A DNA stretch of 64,000 nucleotides from Bacteroidales bacterium. GTDB lineage: Bacteria > Bacteroidota > Bacteroidia > Bacteroidales > JAADJA01. Location: the NCBI GenBank assembly GCA_021740645.1, contig JAIOZL010000017.1, positions 1 to 64,000 of the forward strand, in the 5' to 3' direction. Under the pieces are notes generated by a model, which was not told where the DNA came from, did no database searches, and was given only the letters and a program-made list of their open reading frames with translations. This document shows, in pieces, positions 50,137-58,960 of the stretch. How positions within the stretch are numbered: the stretch's first letter is position 1; each line of letters begins with the position of its first letter. A program made the position numbers and the translations under genes.

Positions 50137-53100
50137 CTATTTACTCTTATCCGGGTATTCCGGTACACCCGGCAAATCTTCCGGCCATTCTTTCAGTTGA
50201 TCAAGGGCAACCTGAATAGCCTTATTCAATTGTTCGTCAATCCCTTCATATTCTTTGGCAGGATCATTTTCTAATTCTATATCCGGATCCACCCCATAAC
50301 CCTCAATTACAAACTTGCTTCCGTCGCGATGGTAACTTGAAAACTCCGGTTTACGAAGGTCGCCACCATCAATAAAGGGTAAAGATCCTCTTATACCCAC
50401 AACACCACCCCACGAACGAGTTCCGATGATGGTGCCCATATTAAGGGTTTTAAATTGGTACGGGAATAAATCGCCATCGGAAGCTGAGTATTTATCAATC
50501 AGCATAACTTTAGGGCCGTAATGCAAACCTGCAGGACTGGTATAGGGTGTTCCGTTGCGGCTGACACGCATAAGAGTCAACTCGCGGCGCAGACGCTCTA
50601 TGATCATAGGGCTTACATTCCCTCCTCCATTGCCGCGATCGTCAATAATAAGGGCTTTCTTTCTGAGCTGGGGATAATAATACTTAATAAATTCATTCAA
50701 CCCCTGGGCACTCATATCAGGTATGTGGATGTATCCCACCTGGCCATCAGTAGCTTCCGAAACTTTTTCGATATTGTTTTGTACCCAATTATAATAATAC
50801 AGTTTACTTTCATCTGAAATCGGCTCAATAATTATCTTTCTACCTCCTTCAGTTGCTTTAGCGTTAATTGTCAGTTCAACCTGAACTCTGGCTTTTCCTA
50901 CAAGCGATTCGTAGATATCTTTCATCTTATTAGTGGGTTTGCCATTAACTGCTGTAATAAAATCACCTTCTTTTACATCCACGCCAACTTCAGTCAATGG
51001 GGATTTTTTGGAAGAGGTCCAGTTTTCCCCTTTCAGAATTTTATCTATCCGGTAATATCCTGACGCATCGCGGCTAAGCCTGGCGCCAAGTAAGCCTGTT
51101 TTAATCCTTTCAGGTGAGGGTTTGTCGCCTCCGCTGATATAGGCATGACCCACACTCAGTTCACCTATCATTTCACCAATAATATAATTCAAGTCATTAC
51201 GATCGTTTATCCAGGGAACTAGGGGTTCATATTTGGTATGGATAGCTTTCCAATCCACCCCGTGCATACCCGGATCATAAAAGAAATCACGCATTTGTCT
51301 CCAGGCTTCATTGTAAATCTGGTTCCACTCTTCTTTCAGGTTTACCAGGGCTTTCATATTTGAAAGGTCAACAAAATCAGAAAGTTTTATATTTCCTTTG
51401 GGAAGATCGATAATACCGTACTTGTCTTTGTCATTAATTACCATCTTTTTATTATCGGCCGAAATAATATAACTGCCATACTCTCCAATTTCGGTTTCCT
51501 TCAGCTTCTTCAGGTCATAAAGCATTAATTTGGTGGATTCCTGTTTGCTGTTTCCCATACAATAATATACACTGTTATCAATGCAGCTAATGTTGTAATA
51601 GTAGCCGGCTTTTCCCGGTATGTCTAAAATGCGGTCGATTATCCCATTAAAATCAATGGTGATAGTTTCTTTATCGGCTTCCGGTTTTTTATCATCTTCC
51701 TTTTTAGGTTCTTCTTTTTTCTCCTCTTTTATTTCTACTTCATCGTTTACCGGTTGAAATGGATTTTCGACATCCTTTCGGAGGGTTACAAAATAGAGCT
51801 TTTGCATATCCTGATATGCATGGTTCCATTCGACCCATGAATAGATTGGGTTGAAATCACGGGAGGAGCTAAAAAATAAATAATCACCATTGGAGCTAAA
51901 AGAAGGATTTCCTGAGCTATACCAGCCATCCGTTACAGCATTTTTTTCTTTTGTATCCAGATTATACACCCATATCCGGGTCATTTCTTCTTTAGCAGGC
52001 AGCGGATAGGTAATCCATTTACTGTCTGGTGACCAGTTATAGCTTCCTAATTCTCCATCAGGTGAATGTTCAACGAGCGTAATTTCTTTCGTTTCTACAT
52101 TTACATACTGAAGGTTCTGATTCCTGTCTGACCATAAAAGCTTTTTACTATCAGGGGACCAAATAGGATTATACTTGTAGTTTGAGCTATTGCTTGTAAT
52201 TTTAATGGCTGCCTCAGTACCATCCTGGTTTTGGATATAAATTTCATCCTCACCCGTACGATCCGATATATAAGATATGTATTTTCCATCAGGTGACCAC
52301 TCTACATTCCGGTCGTGTATCCCCGAAGATTCCGTCAAGTTTCTCGTCATCCCATGTTCAGCGGGTACCGTCCAAACATCACCTCTTGCTCCAAAAGCGA
52401 GGCGTTTCCCATCAGGCGAAATAGCCCAGCTATCAATTGATTTAGAAGCATCTTTAAATACTTCACGGCTTCCATATAAATCCTCTGCAATTTGAATATT
52501 AATTTTATTTGCTTGCTGAGTTTCAATATTGAAATTATAAAGATATCCGCCATTTTCATAGATGATGGAGTTGTTTCCGGCCGAAGGAAATTTAATATCA
52601 TAATTGGTGTATTGAGTAACTTTTCTTGTTTCACCTGTTTCAAGATTGTAGGCAAATAAATTCATGGTACGATCGCGGTCGGAGAGAAAATAAATCTCGT
52701 TCCCAATCCACATTGGAATAATATCCTGAGCTTCGTTATTGGTTATATTAATAGTTTCTTTGGTTTTAAAATCATAAATCCACACATCATCGGCCATGCC
52801 TCCCTTATAATATTTCCAGGTACGGAATTCCCTGAAAACCCTGTTGTAAGCAAGTTTTTTCCCATCCGGTGAATAAGAACAAAAGCCTCCTGCCGGCAAG
52901 GGAAGTTCTTCAGAAAGGCCACCATTAATATTTGCTAGAAAAAGTTGTCCTTTAAACGAATTAAACGATTGTTTACGCGAGCGGTAAACAATATTTTCGT
53001 TGTCCTTCCATGACATTACAATATTATTCGGCCCCATTCTGTCGGAAATGTCATCCCTGCCCAATGTAGCTGTATAAGTTAAACGAACAGGTTTACTTCC

Positions 53101-53382
53101 ATTCGCATCCATAAGGTATACTTCCGTATTGCCATCATATTGGGCAGTAAATGCCACATGTTGGCCATTAGGTGAAAATCGTGCAAACATTTCATAACCA
53201 TCATCGTTTGTCAATTTTCGGGCAATGCCCCCATCTAAACCGCAGGTGTAAAGATCACCAGCATAAGAAAAAATTACCTGGTTATTATGAATAGTTGGAA
53301 ACCTTAAAAGACGGGCTTCATCTTGTGAATAACCCAATTGCAAACAAATGGATAATGCAATTAAAAATAATACTTGTTTCAT
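50137..53382 (-). CDS. Tricorn-like S41 family peptidase (beta-propeller, PDZ, protease)
   Basis: 1081 aa; signal peptide, many WSPDGK/SPDSK propeller repeats, PDZ-like EVGVDVKEGDFITAVNGKPTNKMKDIYESLVGKA, S41 core KALIIDDRGNGGGNVSPMIIERL and YSASDGDLFPYQFK. Confidence 0.95.
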   Translation of the reverse strand: MKQVLFLIALSICLQLGYSQDEARLLRFPTIHNNQVIFSYAGDLYTCGLDGGIARKLTNDDGYEMFARFSPNGQHVAFTAQYDGNTEVYLMDANGSKPVRLTYTATLGRDDISDRMGPNNIVMSWKDNENIVYRSRKQSFNSFKGQLFLANINGGLSEELPLPAGGFCSYSPDGKKLAYNRVFREFRTWKYYKGGMADDVWIYDFKTKETINITNNEAQDIIPMWIGNEIYFLSDRDRTMNLFAYNLETGETRKVTQYTNYDIKFPSAGNNSIIYENGGYLYNFNIETQQANKINIQIAEDLYGSREVFKDASKSIDSWAISPDGKRLAFGARGDVWTVPAEHGMTRNLTESSGIHDRNVEWSPDGKYISYISDRTGEDEIYIQNQDGTEAAIKITSNSSNYKYNPIWSPDSKKLLWSDRNQNLQYVNVETKEITLVEHSPDGELGSYNWSPDSKWITYPLPAKEEMTRIWVYNLDTKEKNAVTDGWYSSGNPSFSSNGDYLFFSSSRDFNPIYSWVEWNHAYQDMQKLYFVTLRKDVENPFQPVNDEVEIKEEKKEEPKKEDDKKPEADKETITIDFNGIIDRILDIPGKAGYYYNISCIDNSVYYCMGNSKQESTKLMLYDLKKLKETEIGEYGSYIISADNKKMVINDKDKYGIIDLPKGNIKLSDFVDLSNMKALVNLKEEWNQIYNEAWRQMRDFFYDPGMHGVDWKAIHTKYEPLVPWINDRNDLNYIIGEMIGELSVGHAYISGGDKPSPERIKTGLLGARLSRDASGYYRIDKILKGENWTSSKKSPLTEVGVDVKEGDFITAVNGKPTNKMKDIYESLVGKARVQVELTINAKATEGGRKIIIEPISDESKLYYYNWVQNNIEKVSEATDGQVGYIHIPDMSAQGLNEFIKYYYPQLRKKALIIDDRGNGGGNVSPMIIERLRRELTLMRVSRNGTPYTSPAGLHYGPKVMLIDKYSASDGDLFPYQFKTLNMGTIIGTRSWGGVVGIRGSLPFIDGGDLRKPEFSSYHRDGSKFVIEGYGVDPDIELENDPAKEYEGIDEQLNKAIQVALDQLKEWPEDLPGVPEYPDKSK

Positions 53383-53407
53383 GAGTTTAAAATTTTGTTT
53401 TGATAAA

Positions 53408-53432
53408 AAAAATTCTGCCGGAAAGCAGAATT
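53408..53432 (-). terminator. Hairpin plus T-tract (terminator-like) just upstream of the tricorn-like gene
   Basis: AATTCTGC (53411-53418) pairs perfectly with GCAGAATT (53425-53432); minus strand reads GAATTCTGCTTTCCGGCAGAATTTTTTTTATC. Confidence 0.7.
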
Positions 53433-53440
53433 CAAAGGTA
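53433..53440 (-). promoter_or_regulatory. Candidate -7 element TACCTTTG directly abutting the terminator-like hairpin
   Basis: CAAAGGTA on plus is TACCTTTG on minus, matching TAnnTTTG, about 50 nt upstream of the ATG at 53382. Confidence 0.4.
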
Positions 53441-53494
53441 TGAAAGAATATTCAATTAGTCTATCCTGTCTTACAGTTTAACAGTTTAAGCTTA

Positions 53495-54109
53495 CTAATC
53501 GCAGGCTTCTTTGTATTTTTCCAATGCTACCAGAAAGTAAGTAGTAATATTGTTACTTATATCCGGGTTCATTTCTTCCTTGCCGGTAAAATTTGAATAA
53601 TTTTTCCAGGCCTCACATTTATTCCCTTTATTAAGGTTATCCTGTGCAAGGGCAATAGTATAAATTAGATTTACCGTTTTACTCTGAGGATTTTTCATCA
53701 GCGCCATTTCAAGTATAGGCAATCCGTTAGTAGTTTTACCTGATTCATCTATGAGGGTAAGGTATCCAAGGCAAAATAATTCATCGCCATTGAGTAGATT
53801 TAAGTCCATACTGGAAAAATCTACGCCATATTTACGTGCTAAAAATTGCTGAAATGTAGAGGCATTCCTCTTCGGTTTTTCAGAAACAGCAAATGTATTA
53901 ATAACTGCTGCTTTCTGATCAATGGAGTTATTCTCATCCATAAGAAAAGGAATCACAAGCCCATTAAGTTCACCCGTTTGATCAGCAATACCAACCTCTT
54001 CTATACTAGAATAATCCTGGTAAAAGCTTATTAAGGAAACCGGAGGATCTGAAGCAAAAATTTGTGACAATGCAAAAAATAAAGTAAGGCTAAATAATGA
54101 CTTTTTCAT
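53495..54109 (-). CDS. Secreted hypothetical protein
   Basis: MKKSLFSLTLFFALSQIFASDPPVS signal peptide; no recognised family. ORF opens at 54130. Confidence 0.6.
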   Translation of the reverse strand: MKKSLFSLTLFFALSQIFASDPPVSLISFYQDYSSIEEVGIADQTGELNGLVIPFLMDENNSIDQKAAVINTFAVSEKPKRNASTFQQFLARKYGVDFSSMDLNLLNGDELFCLGYLTLIDESGKTTNGLPILEMALMKNPQSKTVNLIYTIALAQDNLNKGNKCEAWKNYSNFTGKEEMNPDISNNITTYFLVALEKYKEACD

Positions 54110-54218
54110 GATGTATTGTTTTGATAGCAAAGATACAATTAATTAGTATACAGACAATCATAGTGTGGTGGTTGGTTGCCTGATAATGATGTATAAATTT
54201 CGTTAAAAGTCAACTGAC

Positions 54219-57200
54219 CTAAATCCATCTCACAAGGCAAAAATCCTGCCGGTGCGGAAGGAGCTCATGTTCAGGGTAAATCCTGAATGCAAAATCAAAT
54301 ACCCCCGAATCTGCAATGTTTAATTTGCAGGAATAGATTGAATCTGCATCTTTTTTCCCGGTAAGGTTCAGTTTAATGACTTTATAAATTTTTGTTATTT
54401 TTTCAATTTCCTTTTGTCCGAGAACAATATCAACCCCAATATTTTCAGGTTTAACACCATTGGTGTCAATTCTTACTTCCACTTCAAAGTCTTCGCCAAG
54501 ATCAATAGGGTTGATAGAAGAATCAGGCAAACGAATGCCCTTGATGTCAATATCATTCCATTTGCTTTCAATGTCCTGCTTCCATTTTTTAATTTCACGG
54601 GCAAGCTTAAAATCATCTTTCCTCAGCAATTCGCGGCGTTCAAAAAGGGTAGAATAGAATTTTTCATAATAATCATTGAGCATTCTTTGCATGGTAAAAT
54701 GAGGAGCTATGCCTGCAATGTTGTTCTTTATGTACCCCACCCATCCATGTGAAAGGCCTTGTTTATCCCTATCGAAATATAAAGGCATGATCTCTTCTTC
54801 CAGAAAGCGGTATATGATCTCTGCATCCAGTTCGTCCTGGAAGGACTGGTTTCCATAAGTCTTTGACTCCTGTATTGCCCATCCGGCATTTTGTTTGTAG
54901 CCCTCGGCCCACCATCCATCCAATACACTGAAATTAAGGACCCCATTCATCACTGCTTTTTCACCACTTGTGCCAGAGGCTTCAAGAGGGCGTGTTGGGG
55001 TGTTCAACCAAATATCCACTCCCGAAACGAGTTTCCGGGCAACACCCATATCGTAATTCTCAAGGAAAATGATCTTGCCAATAAATTGGGGCAATTTTGA
55101 AATTTCATAAATCCGCTTGATCAAATCCTGGCCAGGACGATCATTTGGGTGGGCTTTGCCAGCAAAAAGAAAACGCACCGGCATTTTTTCACTATTGGTA
55201 ATCTCCTCCAGTTTTTCAAGGTTAGTAAAAAGTAGATGAGCTCTTTTATAAGTGGCAAACCTCCGTGCAAAGCCAATGTATAATGCATCTTCCAGAATAC
55301 CCTCCATGGTTTTATAGATAAATGAGGGAGTCTCCTGACGTGCCAGTAAATCTTTGATATGTTTCTTCCGTAAATACTGGATTAATTCACTTTTGGCTTT
55401 TTTTCGCTGATCCCATATATCGGTATCCGGAACATTGATAATCTTTTTCCAGGTCTCTGGATTTGATTGTGTATGGATATGGTTTTGACCGAAATGGTTC
55501 AAATAGAAATTTTGAATATTTCCATTTGCCCAGGTCGGATAATGCACCCCGTTAGTCACATGGCCAATATGAAGTTCTTCAGGAAAATATCCCTTATAAA
55601 GGTCAACAAACATTTCCCTTGAAACTCTTCCATGAATTTTACTTACGCCATTCATCTCCTGTGACAGGTTAGCGGCGAGTACGCTCATCGAAAACTTTTC
55701 ATGGGGATTCCCCGGGTGGAATTTACCGAGGTCCATAAACTGTTCCCAGCTTATATTCAAACGGTCGGCATAATGTGGGATATAGGCCCGCAGGATATCT
55801 TCTGTGAAGGTATCATGGCCGGCAGGAACAGGTGTATGGGTAGTAAAAAGTGAAGTTCCGCGGATATATTCCAGTGCTGTTTTGAAATTCATGGCATGGT
55901 CTTCTACCATTTGGCGCAGCCGCTCAAGTCCGGCAAAAGCAGCATGGCCTTCATTCAGGTGATATATATCGGGTTGTAATTTCTGCTGGAATAAAAACCT
56001 TACCCCACCTACGCCAAGTAAAAGTTCTTGCTTGAACCGGTTATGCCAGTCACCCCCATAAAGGTGGTGTGTAATGGAGCGGTCCTCCATGGAGTTTTCT
56101 TCAATGTCGGCATCCAGAAGATAAAGGTTAATCCGGCCAACTTTTACCTGCCAGACTTTTGCATAAAGTGTGCGGCCAGGCATAGCAATGCTTATCTTTA
56201 CCCAGGTGTCATCATCATTGCGCACAGGGTGAAGAGGTAGGTCGGTATATTTTTGAGCTTTACTATCTGCATTTTGATCACCAAAAATTGAAAGGCTTTG
56301 CGAAAAATATCCATAGCGGTACATTAACCCGATACCCACAAGATTTTTATTTGAATCGCTTGCTTCCTTTAAATAATCACCTGCTAAAATACCCAGGCCA
56401 CCTGAATAGGTCTTTAATGACTCATGCAAGCCAAATTCCATACTGAAATATCCGACCTTTTCTGAGGGTTTTTGACTTTCAAGCTCCATATAGGCCTTAA
56501 ATGAAGAATAGACCTGCTCAAGCATTTGCATAAAATCGAGATCCGATTTTAAAGTTTTTAACTTTTCAAATGAAAGGTTATTAAGCAAAGCCACAGGGTT
56601 GTGCCCTGTTTCTTCCCATTTTTGCGGATCGATGGACTCAAAAAGTTCGGCTGCTTTATAATTCCAGCACCACCATAAGTTCATAGATAATTCTTTCAAT
56701 GGTTCCAATTCTTCAGGAATCCGGCTTCGGATATAAAACCTCTTCCAGCCTGGTTTTTCTTTGATATCAGCTTCTGAAATATCAAAATCTACCGTGGTTT
56801 TCATTTGAAACTTGTGGGCTCGTCCTCTTACTGTTTCTTCCGCAATTTTATAGGCTTCAGTATAATGAGCTGCCAGGATATTCCAGTGAAGTTGGTCAGA
56901 AATTTTATAGGCTTCCTCTGAGGTCTTTTGGTAAGATTTCTCATTCAGTTGCGAATAGAAAAGGATTTTCTGTGTGATGTCCCTAACAAATTCGTCGTAA
57001 TTATTTTCGGTACGATTAAGCACACTTACAGATGACTCCGGTGTTTTATATTTTTGTGCTACCCATAAACCGAAGCCGGCCAATGTAGTGGTTATTGTAG
57101 GAATCCTGAATGCAATACTTTCGAGAGGAGTATATCCCCATGGTTCATAAACAGAGGGGAAAACGGTGAGGTCAAATCCATTTAAAAACTCGTAATAATG

Positions 57201-58469
57201 CTGGTTGAAAACACCATCCTTTCCGTCGAGGTAAACAGGGACAAATATTATTTTAACCTTACTTTCAGCTCCGTTGTTTAGGTTTTTCTCAAGAATTCGG
57301 TTGATGTTCGGGTCGTGGAACTTATCCCTCAGTAAATGCGATAGGTATTTATTTGTAAGGGGTTGTTTAAAATCAGGCTGATTATTGAGCCTTGAAACGA
57401 CATCCGGGTCAGGCCCTGCGTGATTACCCGGTACAGCAATTATTCCCACGATCTGTCTGTTAAGGCCGGCAGATGATTGGTTTAAATTTGCCAGAGCATC
57501 TATAAATGCATCCAGTCCTTTATTTCTGAATTCATACCTTCCGCTGGTCAGCACCAATAATGCATCTTCTTTTATTTTTTGATTTAAAATAGCCTCTGTT
57601 ACATGGATTATTTTGGCCCTGCTTTTTGCTTTTTGGATGTCAAATTCTTCATCCTTTGGGGCAAACGAACCTGAAAACCCATTAGGGGTTATAACATCTA
57701 CTTCCTTTTGCAGTAAATACTTGCATTCAATTGCAGTAATATCACTCACTGTAGTAAACACATCGGCCTGAGCTGCAGCATTAAGTTCTAATGACTGCTT
57801 GGATACCACTTGCAATCTTTTCGCCATTTCCGAAGGAATAATGGATTCCATTTCTTTATAGAAGGGGACATTATTGCTTGTCATTGACCTTCCGAGGGTA
57901 GTAGCATGGGTTGTGAAAATAGTACCTATCTGGGGAGCATTTTTCTTAAGGTAAAGAATTCCGGCACCTGTCATCCATTCATGAAAATGGGCCAAAACAA
58001 TATCATTTTGCCTCACATAAAAATTATAAAAACTATGAATTGTTTTCCCTGCCGCATAACCAAAAAGAGCAGGTTCAGTATAATCCCAGCCTCCTGTTAA
58101 CGAATCCAGTTTGTAGGTTTCCCATAAGGAAGCAAAAATTTTATCCTTCTCAGCAAAAAGAGGAGTAAAGTTTACCAATATTGCCAAGGGCTTACCGGGG
58201 ATATTCCAGTACCCAATGCGCAAACGTAATCCTTCTTTCTCCGCTTGATCAACCCAAGCCTTAAACACGGTTTTATCCTCAACAAAATCGGGATTTTCTC
58301 TGGTTTCTTTCCAAACGTCGGGGCCAATAAATATGTATTTATCACTGGAACTATCTTTAACCGAGAGATACTTTGATGCAAGAACAGTGTAAATTCCACC
58401 TACTTTATTACATACCTCCCAGCTTACTTCAAATAAAACATCGGGTTTTATATATTGTGTATTTTCCAT
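54219..58469 (-). CDS. Glycogen synthase (eukaryotic/GT3-like) fused to alpha-glucan phosphorylase (GT35)
   Basis: 1416 aa; N-terminus VLFEVSWEVCNKVGGIYTVLASK and PSVYEPWGYTPLESIAFRIPTITTTLAGFG; C-terminus GLGILAGDYLKEASDSNKNLVGIGLMYRYGYF, HLNEGHAAFAGLERLRQ, THTPVPAGHDTF, TRPLEASGTSGEKAVMNGVLNFSVLDGWW. Confidence 0.93.
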   Translation of the reverse strand: MENTQYIKPDVLFEVSWEVCNKVGGIYTVLASKYLSVKDSSSDKYIFIGPDVWKETRENPDFVEDKTVFKAWVDQAEKEGLRLRIGYWNIPGKPLAILVNFTPLFAEKDKIFASLWETYKLDSLTGGWDYTEPALFGYAAGKTIHSFYNFYVRQNDIVLAHFHEWMTGAGILYLKKNAPQIGTIFTTHATTLGRSMTSNNVPFYKEMESIIPSEMAKRLQVVSKQSLELNAAAQADVFTTVSDITAIECKYLLQKEVDVITPNGFSGSFAPKDEEFDIQKAKSRAKIIHVTEAILNQKIKEDALLVLTSGRYEFRNKGLDAFIDALANLNQSSAGLNRQIVGIIAVPGNHAGPDPDVVSRLNNQPDFKQPLTNKYLSHLLRDKFHDPNINRILEKNLNNGAESKVKIIFVPVYLDGKDGVFNQHYYEFLNGFDLTVFPSVYEPWGYTPLESIAFRIPTITTTLAGFGLWVAQKYKTPESSVSVLNRTENNYDEFVRDITQKILFYSQLNEKSYQKTSEEAYKISDQLHWNILAAHYTEAYKIAEETVRGRAHKFQMKTTVDFDISEADIKEKPGWKRFYIRSRIPEELEPLKELSMNLWWCWNYKAAELFESIDPQKWEETGHNPVALLNNLSFEKLKTLKSDLDFMQMLEQVYSSFKAYMELESQKPSEKVGYFSMEFGLHESLKTYSGGLGILAGDYLKEASDSNKNLVGIGLMYRYGYFSQSLSIFGDQNADSKAQKYTDLPLHPVRNDDDTWVKISIAMPGRTLYAKVWQVKVGRINLYLLDADIEENSMEDRSITHHLYGGDWHNRFKQELLLGVGGVRFLFQQKLQPDIYHLNEGHAAFAGLERLRQMVEDHAMNFKTALEYIRGTSLFTTHTPVPAGHDTFTEDILRAYIPHYADRLNISWEQFMDLGKFHPGNPHEKFSMSVLAANLSQEMNGVSKIHGRVSREMFVDLYKGYFPEELHIGHVTNGVHYPTWANGNIQNFYLNHFGQNHIHTQSNPETWKKIINVPDTDIWDQRKKAKSELIQYLRKKHIKDLLARQETPSFIYKTMEGILEDALYIGFARRFATYKRAHLLFTNLEKLEEITNSEKMPVRFLFAGKAHPNDRPGQDLIKRIYEISKLPQFIGKIIFLENYDMGVARKLVSGVDIWLNTPTRPLEASGTSGEKAVMNGVLNFSVLDGWWAEGYKQNAGWAIQESKTYGNQSFQDELDAEIIYRFLEEEIMPLYFDRDKQGLSHGWVGYIKNNIAGIAPHFTMQRMLNDYYEKFYSTLFERRELLRKDDFKLAREIKKWKQDIESKWNDIDIKGIRLPDSSINPIDLGEDFEVEVRIDTNGVKPENIGVDIVLGQKEIEKITKIYKVIKLNLTGKKDADSIYSCKLNIADSGVFDFAFRIYPEHELLPHRQDFCLVRWI

Positions 58470-58960
58470 TTTCTATTTTAATTGATATTTAAGTATTCCA
58501 CTACTTGAAAACAGGCAACAAAGATAGTTTGTTCTCTTTAACATTTATAGGAAAATCAATAACTTTTAATTAATTTTTTAATGAAAAAAAATTAAAGTAA
58601 ATAAAAGTGAATCAGGGTTTTAGATATTTCGTAAAATGAGCAATTGAACAACATATTTATGTAAAAAGGGATAACAATTTGTAAACCAATTTGATTGATA
58701 AATGTTTAATTTGAAATCTTTATCATAGTTTTTTGCGATACTTTTATCATTATATCGTACTGTCTTTCTGTCAACAAAAATTCATTCATCAACATCATTC
58801 CTGTAAAGAACCCCATAACAACAACCTTTGTTTTTACAGGACAGGGGAGGTTACCGAAGGTAAATTATTGCAGCCATTACCTTTGGATATGCAAGGTTTC
58901 GGAAATAAATGATGAAGAAAGAAAATTTATGAAAATGGCCCTTGATGCAGGGAGTTGAAC

